Source: a bacterium
GTDB taxonomy: Bacteria; Actinomycetota; Acidimicrobiia; Spongiisociales; Spongiisociaceae
Direction: 5' to 3'
DNA length: 64,000 nt
Assembly: GCA_026710435.1 (NCBI GenBank)
Contig: JAPOQZ010000266.1
Coordinates: forward strand, 1-64,000
Made by a program: the position numbers and the translations under genes. Positions 43,314 through 51,443 of this stretch are shown one piece after another. The stretch's first letter is position 1. The number at the start of each line of letters is the position of its first letter. The notes under the pieces were generated by a model that worked only from the letters and a program-made list of their open reading frames with translations, had not been told where the DNA came from and searched no databases.

Positions 43314-44959
43314 TCGCCGCGGAGGCGGTACGGCGCCGGTTCATCGACATCGGTGGGCGGCGGCTCCAGTACCGGATCGCCGGTGAAGGGCCGCCGGTGG
43401 TCGTGCTCCACGACGTACCCGGCTCATCGACCCAAGTGGCCGGCCTAGCGGCCGAGTTGGCCAGAACCAGACGGGTGTACGTTCCGGACGCACCCGGTCA
43501 CGGACTCTCATCCTCCACAGGCTCGGCCGAGGACCTGCCTGCCTTCTCCGAGTCGATCGTAGGGTTCGTCGAAGCTCTCGGTCTTGGCAGGGTCCCGCTG
43601 GTCGCCCCCGGCGTCGGGGGGCTCCTCGCGTTGACGGTGGCAGCCACCGACCCGGCGCGGTTCCCCGTCGTGGCCGACGACACCGTACTCACCTCCCGTG
43701 AGCGGCGGGTCCGGCTAGCGGAACACGGATACCCGTCTTTCTCCCCGCGTCTCGACGGCAGCCATCTTCCGGCGGCATGGCACTGGGCGCGAAGCCGCTT
43801 CATGTACCGGGCGCCTTCCGGTGGTACCGCCGAGGACCGGGTCCGGGCCGACCTTCCGTCTCCGGAATGGCTCAGTGACCTGGTGGTGGCGATCCTCCGG
43901 ACCGGAGACGGCTACGCGGACCTCGCCCGCCGGGCGCTGCTGCAGGATCCCGGTCCGGCGCTCCGGGCCTTGGAGGAAGGCGGCACGTTGCACGTGGCCG
44001 ACTTCGGTCCTCCGGAATCCCCTTCGGATGCTGTCCTGCAGGCGGTGGAAGCCGTCGGCGATCTCTCGCCCGCTCCCGCACTTCCGTCCCAACCCGGGTC
44101 ATTGCGCGGTTCCATCTCGCGGATGTTCGTCGACACCCCGCAGGGCCAACTGCATCTGAGACGATCGGGTAGCGGTGGTACGCCCCTGTTGATGATCCAC
44201 CAGTCGCCCGGTTCGGCCGAGAGTCTGGAGACCATGATCTCCTGCCTAGCATCCGACCGGCTCGTCCTGGCGCCCGACACGCTCGGAAACGGCCACTCGG
44301 ACAAACCTCCGGTGGACAGCGCCGACATCGGCTACTACTCCGACGTCTTGTCGGATGCCTTGAGCGAGCTGGGCATCGAAAGGGTCGACGTCTGGGGATC
44401 TCACACCGGAGCTCTCATCGCGATGGAGTTCGCCGTCCGGTATCCGGAACGGGTTCGGGCGGTCGGCATGGACGGGATCACGTTGTTCGATCCCGCCTTC
44501 GTCCGGGAGGCCCTCGCCAACTACTTCCCGCCTCTGGAGCCGGACATGCACGGGCTGCACCTCCTCCGAGCCTGGCTTATCCGTCTGGACATGTACCTGT
44601 ACTGGCCCTGGTACAACCACACCGCCGCGGGCTCCAACATACGACCGCTACCCGATGTCGCAGCTCTGAAACAGTGGGCCGACGACCTGCTGGCGAGCGG
44701 GCGCAGCTGGCGCGTTGCCTACCGGGCCGCCTTCGAGTACCAGACTCGGGACCGCCTCCCGCTGCTGGCCCGGCCGACCCTCCTGGCCACGTCGCCGGTC
44801 GATCCGCTCCGTTTCTACTCCCAGGAGGCGGCACGGATCAGCAGCGCCGTCACGCTGGCCGAATCGGAAGGCTACGCCACTCCGGAGGCCTCGCGGCGCA
44901 CCGCCGAGGTATACAGGGGTTTCTTCGACCGTCACGACGAACAGGAGTGCCATGTCTGA
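43310..44959 (+). CDS. Tandem alpha/beta-hydrolase didomain protein
   Basis: A ~549-residue protein with two alpha/beta-hydrolase folds. Domain 1 (to ~residue 260) has VVVLHDVPGSST and VYVPDAPGHGLSS, but an elbow APGVGGLL with Gly at the nucleophile position. Domain 2 begins MFVDTPQGQLHLR and has WGSHTGALIAMEFA, with His at that position. A like-built protein lies at 62448-64000 and a single-domain relative at 28874-29662. No ATG, GTG or TTG lies near the start of homology; CTG at 43310 overlapping the upstream stop (CTGA) is my best guess. Confidence 0.8.
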   Translation: MIAAEAVRRRFIDIGGRRLQYRIAGEGPPVVVLHDVPGSSTQVAGLAAELARTRRVYVPDAPGHGLSSSTGSAEDLPAFSESIVGFVEALGLGRVPLVAPGVGGLLALTVAATDPARFPVVADDTVLTSRERRVRLAEHGYPSFSPRLDGSHLPAAWHWARSRFMYRAPSGGTAEDRVRADLPSPEWLSDLVVAILRTGDGYADLARRALLQDPGPALRALEEGGTLHVADFGPPESPSDAVLQAVEAVGDLSPAPALPSQPGSLRGSISRMFVDTPQGQLHLRRSGSGGTPLLMIHQSPGSAESLETMISCLASDRLVLAPDTLGNGHSDKPPVDSADIGYYSDVLSDALSELGIERVDVWGSHTGALIAMEFAVRYPERVRAVGMDGITLFDPAFVREALANYFPPLEPDMHGLHLLRAWLIRLDMYLYWPWYNHTAAGSNIRPLPDVAALKQWADDLLASGRSWRVAYRAAFEYQTRDRLPLLARPTLLATSPVDPLRFYSQEAARISSAVTLAESEGYATPEASRRTAEVYRGFFDRHDEQECHV

Positions 44960-45944
44960 ACACGGAACCGCTCTCGGGGTCTCCGTATGCGGGGTCGACA
45001 ACCTCGAGGGATCGCTGGAGTACTACCGGGACCTGGTCGGCCTCGATGTCGTCGATAGGGGAACCTGGTCTGGTCGGGAGTTCGAGGATCACTGGCACCT
45101 GCCCGCCGGGAGTTCGGCCCGGACCGCCCTGCTCGGCTTCGGTGGCAGTCCTGTGGGCCGCGTACTGCTTCTCGAGTTCGACGCCTCCCAACGTCTGCGG
45201 GTACGGCCGCAGAAGGAGCGGGCCTTCTACGGGTTGTTCAACCTCAACTTCTACTGCTACGACATCCCGGCGGCGGTAGTGGAACTGAAGGAGCGCGGCT
45301 ACGACGTGTGGAGCGATCCGCTCACCTACGATGTCTCGGCCCAGGCCGGCCAACCCACCGAGGTCCTGTACGACGGGCCTGACGGGGTCATCATCAACCT
45401 CGTCCAGCCGGCTGGCGGGGGAGGGACCGCCGTGGGCGAGATGAAGGCTTACCTGGACTCTCACGGTGTCACGCAGCGGGGCTTCACAGAGGTGGCGACC
45501 TCGTCCCATCGGGTCAAGGACCGGGAGGCGGCTTTTGCCTTCCACCGCGATGTCCTCGGCCAGGACGTGTTCATAGACGCCACCCTCGGATCCGAGACCA
45601 GTAACCAACTGTGGGCCCTCCCGGACGAGGCTCGTACGAGGGCTACGTTCATGCGGGGTGCCCATCCGTTCGGCAAGGTCGTCCTGAGCCAACCCCTCAA
45701 CTACCGGCCACCCGACTTCGTCCCTCGCGCGGTCGCTCCCAACATCGGCTACCTGGCGATGGTGTTCCCGGTATCGGATCTCGGCACTGCTCTGGGTGCG
45801 GCCGACCTGGGTGACGACGGAGTAATAAACCCACCCGCGGAGATGCTGCTCCCAGGCGTGGGTAGGAGGGCCGTGGCCGCCATCAGGGCTCCCGGCAGTG
45901 GGGCACGCTACGAACTCATGGAGGACGAGGTCCCTCTGCCCTGA
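44952..45944 (+). CDS. Two-domain VOC (glyoxalase/dioxygenase-like) protein
   Basis: A 330-residue VOC protein: module 1 VSVCGVDNLEGSLEYYRDLVG and module 2 FTEVATSSHRVKDREAAFAFH, each with FNLNFYCYDI- or IGYLAMVFPV-like central strands. It overlaps the end of the tandem hydrolase gene by 8 nt, so it is coupled. It probably acts on a ring-fission or epoxide-derived intermediate of the same pathway. Metal ligands cannot be assigned with certainty. Confidence 0.85.
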   Translation: MSEHGTALGVSVCGVDNLEGSLEYYRDLVGLDVVDRGTWSGREFEDHWHLPAGSSARTALLGFGGSPVGRVLLLEFDASQRLRVRPQKERAFYGLFNLNFYCYDIPAAVVELKERGYDVWSDPLTYDVSAQAGQPTEVLYDGPDGVIINLVQPAGGGGTAVGEMKAYLDSHGVTQRGFTEVATSSHRVKDREAAFAFHRDVLGQDVFIDATLGSETSNQLWALPDEARTRATFMRGAHPFGKVVLSQPLNYRPPDFVPRAVAPNIGYLAMVFPVSDLGTALGAADLGDDGVINPPAEMLLPGVGRRAVAAIRAPGSGARYELMEDEVPLP

Positions 45945-46022
45945 GTCAACACAGCAACCGGAGAACGTCGGTTCATGGCGCATGCTTGGTCGCTGCGCCA
46001 CCGTAGCTGTACAGTCCATCTG

Positions 46023-47063
46023 GTGCGGGGCGCCATATACCGGGAGTTCAACGGGCCGATCACGGTGCAGGAATTGCCCGATCCGCTGCTGCCCGACGAC
46101 GGGGTACTGATCGAGGTGAGGGCTTCGGGGCTGTGCCGGAGCGATCTGTTCGCCTGGCACGGCCACGACCGCGACATCTCGTTGCCGCACGTACCAGGGC
46201 ACGAGTTCGCCGGAGTGGTCGCAGGAGTAGGTGCAGGCGTAGCGCGCTGGTCGGTGGGTGACCGGGTGACCGCACCTTTCTGCTGCGGTTGCGGCGCCTG
46301 CGACCAGTGCGACGCGGGTAACGAGCAGATCTGCGACAACTACTTCCAGCCCGGATTCACCCATTGGGGCGCCTTCGCCCGCCTTTGCGCAATCCCCCAC
46401 GCCGATACCAACCTGGCGGAACTCCCGGAGGAACTGTCGTTCGAGCATGGCGCCATCCTCGGCTGCCGCATGATCACCGCTTACCGGGCCCTTGTCGAGC
46501 GGGCCCGGCTTGTCTCGGGCGAGTGGCTGGCCGTCCACGGATGTGGAGGACTCGGACTGTGCATGGTGATGATCGGCGCGGCTGTCGGCGCCCGGGTGGT
46601 GGCTGTGGACATCGACGAGGACGCTCTGGCTCTGGCGAGGGCTGCGGGCGCGGTCTCGGCCGTCACCGCCGATCCCGACAACGGCCGGGCCACGGTGGGA
46701 GCGGTGCGCGACGCCACAGCCGGGGGCGCCCACGTGTCGGTCGATGCCCTGGGAAACGCCGAGGTGGCCGCCAACTCGATCCGGAGCCTGCGCAAGCAAG
46801 GACGCCATGTGCAGGCGGGGCTGGTGGCCCGGCGTGCGACGGCGCTACCGATCGCAACGGTCGTGGCCAAGGAGCTCGAAGTGCTCGGAACGAAGGGGAT
46901 GTCGGCTCGCCGTTACCCGGCCCTCATGGAGTTGATCCGAGCCTCGCGCATCGACCTGAGCCTCCTGGTCCAGCGGACTATGGGGCTTGGCGACCTGCCT
47001 GAGGCGTTCGAGGCCATGGAGCGCTTCGGTGGAAGCGGCGTCGCGGTTGTCAACGACTTCTGA
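46023..47063 (+). CDS. Zinc-dependent medium-chain alcohol dehydrogenase
   Basis: A 346-residue MDR protein. The catalytic zinc region is GLCRSDLFAWHGH with GHEFAG, and the structural zinc site is CGCGACDQCDAGNEQIC. The NAD motif is VHGCGGLGLCMVM, followed by VVAVDIDED. It should oxidise an alcohol to an aldehyde or ketone. The GTG at 46023 starts the family alignment; ATG 45975 has a better ribosome site (GGAGAA) and would add 16 residues. It follows the VOC gene and may belong to its operon. Confidence 0.9.
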   Translation: MRGAIYREFNGPITVQELPDPLLPDDGVLIEVRASGLCRSDLFAWHGHDRDISLPHVPGHEFAGVVAGVGAGVARWSVGDRVTAPFCCGCGACDQCDAGNEQICDNYFQPGFTHWGAFARLCAIPHADTNLAELPEELSFEHGAILGCRMITAYRALVERARLVSGEWLAVHGCGGLGLCMVMIGAAVGARVVAVDIDEDALALARAAGAVSAVTADPDNGRATVGAVRDATAGGAHVSVDALGNAEVAANSIRSLRKQGRHVQAGLVARRATALPIATVVAKELEVLGTKGMSARRYPALMELIRASRIDLSLLVQRTMGLGDLPEAFEAMERFGGSGVAVVNDF

Positions 47064-47173
47064 ACTTCAAGCAGGGGTCAGCGGAAAACCGACTCTCTGT
47101 CGACAGTACGGTCGTGCGGCCAGAGAGTTGTACTCGAGCATCTTCACCAGACCTGACATCGTCAGATTGTTTA

Positions 47174-47277
47174 TGGCAGGCTGCTGAACAACGACGATTG
47201 CTCGGGCCTTCCGCCTGCCGACCCAGGAGTCATTCCGACGATTGTCGTGCCGCTCGTGGATTGCGCAGTATTCCTCC
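47174..47277 (+). mobile_element. TA-flanked MITE, copy 4 (decayed)
   Basis: A diverged copy, about 104 bp, from TATGGCAGGCTGCTGAAC to CAGTATTCCTCC followed by TA. It retains GACGATTGCTCGGGCC and the right end. The second element at 47280-47609 begins directly after its right TA, so the two are nested or abutted. Confidence 0.75.
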
Positions 47278-47279
47278 TA

Positions 47280-47609
47280 GTGTCCTGTATCGGGAGTTCG
47301 CTGGAGATAGCCGCCTCCGCCTGACATGCACCGGTTCCGGGGGTGCCGAGACCGCGAAAACCGTCGAGGTGGTCTCCTCCGGCGGGCCCTCCCCCAACCG
47401 CCACCTCCTCGGCGTCGAACGCGTCCCGCCGTACCCTCTGCGAGGGGCTGGGTGGGCAAACATGAACCAAGTCACGGTCCGGTCGGTACCGGAAGCGGAC
47501 CGTTGGCGCTTTGCGGTTATCTACAAGCATGCAACAGGCCTGTGACACAACCATCCCGTCGCATGACTGCACGTCTTCTGGACACAACCGAACTAAAGAC
47601 TCGGGACAG
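47280..47609 (+). mobile_element. 330-bp TA-flanked element, near-duplicate of 1-136
   Basis: The ends are GTGTCCTGTATCGGG on the left and CGAACTAAAGACTCGGGACAG on the right, an imperfect terminal inverted repeat, with TA on both sides. Its last ~136 bp are almost identical to 1-136. A short ORF starting MNQVTVRSVPEADRWRF is the only coding hint and matches no family I know. It may be a decayed IS or a MITE of a different family. Together with copy 4 of the MITE it fills the 632-base gap after the dehydrogenase gene. Confidence 0.6.
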
Positions 47610-47695
47610 TAGGAGGGGTGCGCGGCTTGCGACGTTTGGACGGCTGGATGGCTGCGACCGGCGGCTTTCGGCGTTCTTCCTTTACGGGTGGACGT

Positions 47696-48655
47696 TCAGA
47701 CCGGGGGTGGGGAAGGGGTTCGGGAAGTGTGCTCGGCCGACAGCAGGGCTTTCCCGGAGGGGCTCATCAGGGCGGCCGCCACCCCTATGAGGGTTACCGC
47801 TCCGCCGCCGACATGGACCAGCGTCACAGTTTCTCCGAGGAAGAACCAGGCCATGGCTCCTGCCAGGAAGGGAAGGGCGAGGTTCATGAGCGGAGGTACG
47901 TTGGCCGGCACCCAGCGCAGGCTCCAAGTCAGCAGGATGGCGCCGAGGCCGCCCGGTATGACGACCAGGCCCAGGACGTAGAACATGTCGGTGCTCGTAA
48001 CTTGCCAGATGTCCTGGCGGGTGACGAGACAGAACAGCGACACGAACAGGGCGCTGACCAGGAGATAGCCCATCGTCAACGGCATGGTGTCCATCGTTCC
48101 CCTGGCCAGCTTCAGGGTTACGAACTGCAGCGAGTAGGCGATCACGGACACGACGCCCAGAGCGATACCGAATGGGTTGCCGTCCGCTCCGGTGGACCCC
48201 CCAAGGATCACCACGGACGAACCAAGAATCGCCACCAGCGTCCACAGTCGGAAGCGTATGCCTGGACGTTCCCCGAACAGCGGGATGGCCCACAGCGCGA
48301 TGAGGACCGGATTGAGCATGGTCAGCAGCGAGATGTCCGCAACGGACGTGAACTTGACCGCGATCATGAACATAGTGGTGGACACCGCATTGAAGAAACC
48401 CGCCCAAGCCGGGATCTTCCACTCCCGGCCGCCTGGCAGGGCGAGATCGAGACGCCCGGCTAGGGCGACCACTGCGAAGGTCACCGCGATCCCGATCCAG
48501 GAGCGCCAGAACGCGAACACCGGACCGCTCGTCGATGACGCTTGGACGAAGACCGGAGCGGTGCTGAAGGCGACCACCGACAGCCCGATCATTATCAGAG
48601 GTCGGCGCGTGCCGAGGTCACGCAGCCTTCGTGCTGCGGAGGGGGGGTTCAGCAC
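47696..48655 (-). CDS. DMT-superfamily (EamA-type) transporter
   Basis: About 319 residues with ten hydrophobic helices in two EamA repeats: PLIMIGLSVVAFSTAPVFVQ, AGFFNAVSTTMFMIAVKF, DISLLTMLNPVLIALWAIPLFGE, then a second set ending WFFLGETVTLVHVGGGAV. These proteins move metabolites or amino acids. The start is uncertain: GTG 48655 lies inside an inverted repeat, ATG 48592 would begin in TM1, and the track uses TTG 48745 at the MITE border. Confidence 0.85.
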   Translation of the reverse strand: MLNPPSAARRLRDLGTRRPLIMIGLSVVAFSTAPVFVQASSTSGPVFAFWRSWIGIAVTFAVVALAGRLDLALPGGREWKIPAWAGFFNAVSTTMFMIAVKFTSVADISLLTMLNPVLIALWAIPLFGERPGIRFRLWTLVAILGSSVVILGGSTGADGNPFGIALGVVSVIAYSLQFVTLKLARGTMDTMPLTMGYLLVSALFVSLFCLVTRQDIWQVTSTDMFYVLGLVVIPGGLGAILLTWSLRWVPANVPPLMNLALPFLAGAMAWFFLGETVTLVHVGGGAVTLIGVAAALMSPSGKALLSAEHTSRTPSPPPV

Positions 48656-48673
48656 TTCACTCGAGTGCTGAAC
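48647..48673. promoter_or_regulatory. Perfect 10-bp inverted repeat upstream of the DMT gene
   Basis: GTTCAGCACT pairs with AGTGCTGAAC across a 7-nt spacer. It could be an operator for the transporter gene. The arm sequence also resembles the inner side of the MITE ends (TTCAGCACC), and a MITE lies 73 nt away, so it may be a mobile-element scar. Confidence 0.4.
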
Positions 48674-48745
48674 ACGGTGCGGGGGTCGTTCTCCATTTCG
48701 CCCTCTCGGAGGGTGCGCGGATGGGCGGGCGCGACCTTCTCCCAA

Positions 48746-48844
48746 GGGGAGTGCCGAACAGTGACGATTGCTCGGGCCTGCCGCCCGCCGACCCAGGAAC
48801 CATGCCGGCGATGGCAGGCGCTGGTGGATTGCTCGGCACCCTCC
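48746..48844 (+). mobile_element. TA-flanked MITE, copy 5
   Basis: About 99 bp from GGGGAGTGCCGAACAG to CGGCACCCTCC followed by TA; the left TA has decayed to AA. It keeps the internal GACGATTGCTCGGGCC block. It lies upstream of the DMT gene, in its probable promoter region. The rest of the gap to 48976 shows no gene. Confidence 0.8.
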
Positions 48845-48976
48845 TAAACTCTACGCAGTCCGCATGTGAAACACCGCCGGATGTTTCTGAGTTGTCGCTA
48901 AGCGTCGCCGCCACCGTTGTTCCCGGGTGAGCAACACCCCTCAGCGCGCCCTCCACGAGCGCCTCGCCTGGCTCCA

Positions 48977-49933
48977 TCACAGGGGTTGGCGGATCTCGAA
49001 GCGTTCCTCGTTGGGTCCGGCCAGGATCGCGATCCTGTACCGATCACCTCCCACCGGCACTTCCGATGGGCCGGCGAGGATCTCGTCGGGGTTGGCCCGG
49101 TCCAGGACCTCGTCCAGGTCCGCCACATCGTGGGTATAGAGGGAGATTCCGAGGTTGCGGGGATGCATGCGACCTGTGAGCCGGCGTCCGGTGCCCTCGT
49201 AGAAGTGGACGAGGAGGTACTTGCCGCTCGGGTCCGGCGGTGCATTGAATACCAGGAAGTGCATAGGTGTGCCGGGAGGAGCTCCCACCAGTTCGTTGGC
49301 GACGTCGAGCAGGTCGTCGGCGACGTCGGCCGCGCTGCGGACATTCAATCCCAGCACCTCCCCGTAGAAACGTCTACTGGTGTCGGGATCGTCGCATATG
49401 ACCGAAACCGTGGCGATCTCGCTGTAGCGGGCGCCGGGTGGTTGAACCCGGTGCGAGCTGGCCGGGTGGTTGACCGCCACCATGAGCAGGAAGGGAACCC
49501 CGTCCGGGCCGGTGAACAGCAGTTCCTCCGTCTCGGTAGGTCCGATCACGTAGTGGATCGGTCGCGAACGGGGAGGGAAGCCGGCGGCGGTCATCTCGGC
49601 GATGGCCTCGGCCAGGTCATGGTTCGCGTAGAAGTCGATCGCCTTGGGACCCACGTCCACGGCCGCGTCCGGACCGTCAAGGTCATCTCGCACCCGCTGC
49701 GTGGCAGGCGGGTCGTGTTCCACCAACCGGAGGTGGCCACTCGGGTAGCCCTGATAGGAGAGGTGAGTGACCCGCGCTGTGGTCTCCGGGTCCAGACCCC
49801 AGAGGTCGAGGAGTGGGCGGCTTGCCTCCCACTGAGACTCGATGCGAAGGCCTACCACGTCACGGAACAGGCGTAGGGCTGCCCCGGTTTCGCTTACACC
49901 GATGGTCACTATCCGCAACGGTCCTACGGACAT
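48977..49933 (-). CDS. Two-domain VOC (glyoxalase/dioxygenase-like) protein
   Basis: A 318-residue VOC protein. Module 1 is RIVTIGVSETGAALRLFRDVVG and module 2 is IATVSVICDDPDTSRRFYGE, with LVHFYEGTGRRLTGRMHPRN and RIAILAGPNEERFEI as later strands. The ATG at 49933 has GGAAAGGA upstream; the longer ORF runs back through repeat family 2 and is not coding. The substrate is unknown. It is the third of four VOC proteins here. Confidence 0.85.
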   Translation of the reverse strand: MSVGPLRIVTIGVSETGAALRLFRDVVGLRIESQWEASRPLLDLWGLDPETTARVTHLSYQGYPSGHLRLVEHDPPATQRVRDDLDGPDAAVDVGPKAIDFYANHDLAEAIAEMTAAGFPPRSRPIHYVIGPTETEELLFTGPDGVPFLLMVAVNHPASSHRVQPPGARYSEIATVSVICDDPDTSRRFYGEVLGLNVRSAADVADDLLDVANELVGAPPGTPMHFLVFNAPPDPSGKYLLVHFYEGTGRRLTGRMHPRNLGISLYTHDVADLDEVLDRANPDEILAGPSEVPVGGDRYRIAILAGPNEERFEIRQPL

Positions 49934-49971
49934 GTCGCGTCCTTTCCGGAGGATAGGTTCGATCCTACTCC

Positions 49972-50163
49972 GAGCCCCGATTGTCCATCGGGGTTTGCAC
50001 CGGAGGAACGGGGTGTGGGATGTGAGCTTCTGGCGAGGGACTCCGGCCCCCTCGATAGTCTCGTTTCGGCCCGGTGCCACCTTCACCTGTTGAATGAAGC
50101 CCGGCCCGATCGCGATGGACTGGCTGATGCGGCATGTTGCCCCGGGCATGTCTGGAAACACGA
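49972..50163 (-). repeat. ~200-bp interspersed repeat (family 2), copy D
   Basis: On the minus strand it runs from CTTCGTGTTTCCAGACATGC through GTCCCTCGCCAGAAGCTC to the hairpin CCCCGATGGACAATCGGGG. It sits between the LLM gene and the VOC gene at 48977, directly after the LLM stop. Confidence 0.75.
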
Positions 50164-50167
50164 AGAT

Positions 50168-51187
50168 TCAGCGCTGGGTACCTGCCAGGATCGCCTCGCG
50201 GAGTTCGGCTCTCGCCACCGCGGCATCCTGCCGGGTCAGCCCGAAGGGTTCCGGCAGGTGCGAGTAGAAGTTTCCGCATCCCACGGGCACCACCTCGTCA
50301 ACCTCATCCACTGCCGCCAGATTCATCATGACCCGATCCGGCGTGCTGACCAGGATGAAGTCACGTACCAGATCGTCGGTCAGCAGCCGGGCCGCATCCT
50401 TCCAACGTCCGAGCCCCACGAGCCCGGCGAATTCGTCGCTCAGCTCCCGGCCCGCAGCTTCGGCGAGGCGCTCCTTGTACCAGGGCCTCGACATAGCCAC
50501 GGTGAGATCAGCACGCGCCAGGTGGAGTGCCCTCTCCTCGTCTGGATCCACGGAGACCACCATTCCCGTGCTGAGATGGAACGGCCGGGCCCGATCCCGG
50601 TTGACGCTGATAATGGATATCCGGTTCCGTAGGACGGGGCGGGCTGTCATGAGATGCAGGATCACGCCGTCGCTGTGGCGGGCCGCCCACCGGAGGGTCT
50701 TGGGACCCTGCGCTCCGATCACGACCGGGACCCGGTCCGCGCCGAGACCCAATCCCGGCGAAGCAGCGCGGTGGTGATCGGTCACTATCTCGACCGGTTC
50801 GCCGGCACGTCCCCGCAGCACGGCTAGGACGCACTCGGTGAAGCTGCGCAGGCGCGCCAGGGGAGGCCGGTATCCCACGCCATGGGAGTGTTCGTTCGTG
50901 GTCGGTGTTCCGATTCCCAGGCCGAGGACGAGCCTGCGTCCGAAACTTGCGATGCTCGCGGCCGCGAGTGCGGTCTGGAGGGGTGAGCGGGTGGGCAGCG
51001 CGACTCCGATCGAGAGCGGGACGTGCTCGGTGGCGGTCAAGGCCAGAGTGGCATCGACGAAGCCGTCCCGGCCCGGTACATCTGCCGACAGGATACTGCT
51101 GGATCGGCCAAGCTCGGCCCGTCGACAATCATCGAACCAGTCACGCGAAGACTCGGACAGCGCCCGGCAATAGGAGACATGTGCCAT
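50168..51187 (-). CDS. LLM-class F420-dependent oxidoreductase
   Basis: A 339-residue luciferase-like TIM barrel: ATEHVPLSIGVALPTRSPLQT, GRRLVLGLGIGTPTTNEHSHG, and VPVVIGAQGPKTLRWAARHSDG. These are typical of actinobacterial F420-dependent reductases. The ATG at 51187 is chosen; the ORF track runs back through non-coding DNA into a MITE. It is divergent from an Lrp-family regulator gene, a common arrangement for a regulated target, but that regulator is broken. Confidence 0.87.
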   Translation of the reverse strand: MAHVSYCRALSESSRDWFDDCRRAELGRSSSILSADVPGRDGFVDATLALTATEHVPLSIGVALPTRSPLQTALAAASIASFGRRLVLGLGIGTPTTNEHSHGVGYRPPLARLRSFTECVLAVLRGRAGEPVEIVTDHHRAASPGLGLGADRVPVVIGAQGPKTLRWAARHSDGVILHLMTARPVLRNRISIISVNRDRARPFHLSTGMVVSVDPDEERALHLARADLTVAMSRPWYKERLAEAAGRELSDEFAGLVGLGRWKDAARLLTDDLVRDFILVSTPDRVMMNLAAVDEVDEVVPVGCGNFYSHLPEPFGLTRQDAAVARAELREAILAGTQR

Positions 51188-51443
51188 TGGTGATCTCGTC
51201 TTCTCGTGGTCGGGCATGCGGAACAACACGTAAACGCCCGCGGAGTCCTGCTTGTTCCGACTATGGGAACCATAGCTAACGCCAGAGAATAACCAACGGA
51301 CACAAGGCGAGGTGATGATCCGATACGATAGGCAAAGGTTCGAGGATATCCCCCGACGATCCTGGAAATGATCGCCGTTTACAGACTTTTGAACTAGAAA
51401 CCTGTAAGAAGGTTGAAGCTGGTGGGGCAGAGTATCGATTCTC

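Noticed and set aside
44850-46808. 652-residue ORF on the minus strand
   Set aside because: It overlaps well-supported plus-strand VOC and dehydrogenase genes, and its translation is low-complexity Arg/Gly/His-rich, typical of an antisense shadow in high-GC DNA.
47461-47545. Short ORF MNQVTVRSVPEADRWRF as a gene
   Set aside because: It is 28 codons long within a repeat and recurs in the copy at the window start; no ribosome site or family supports it.
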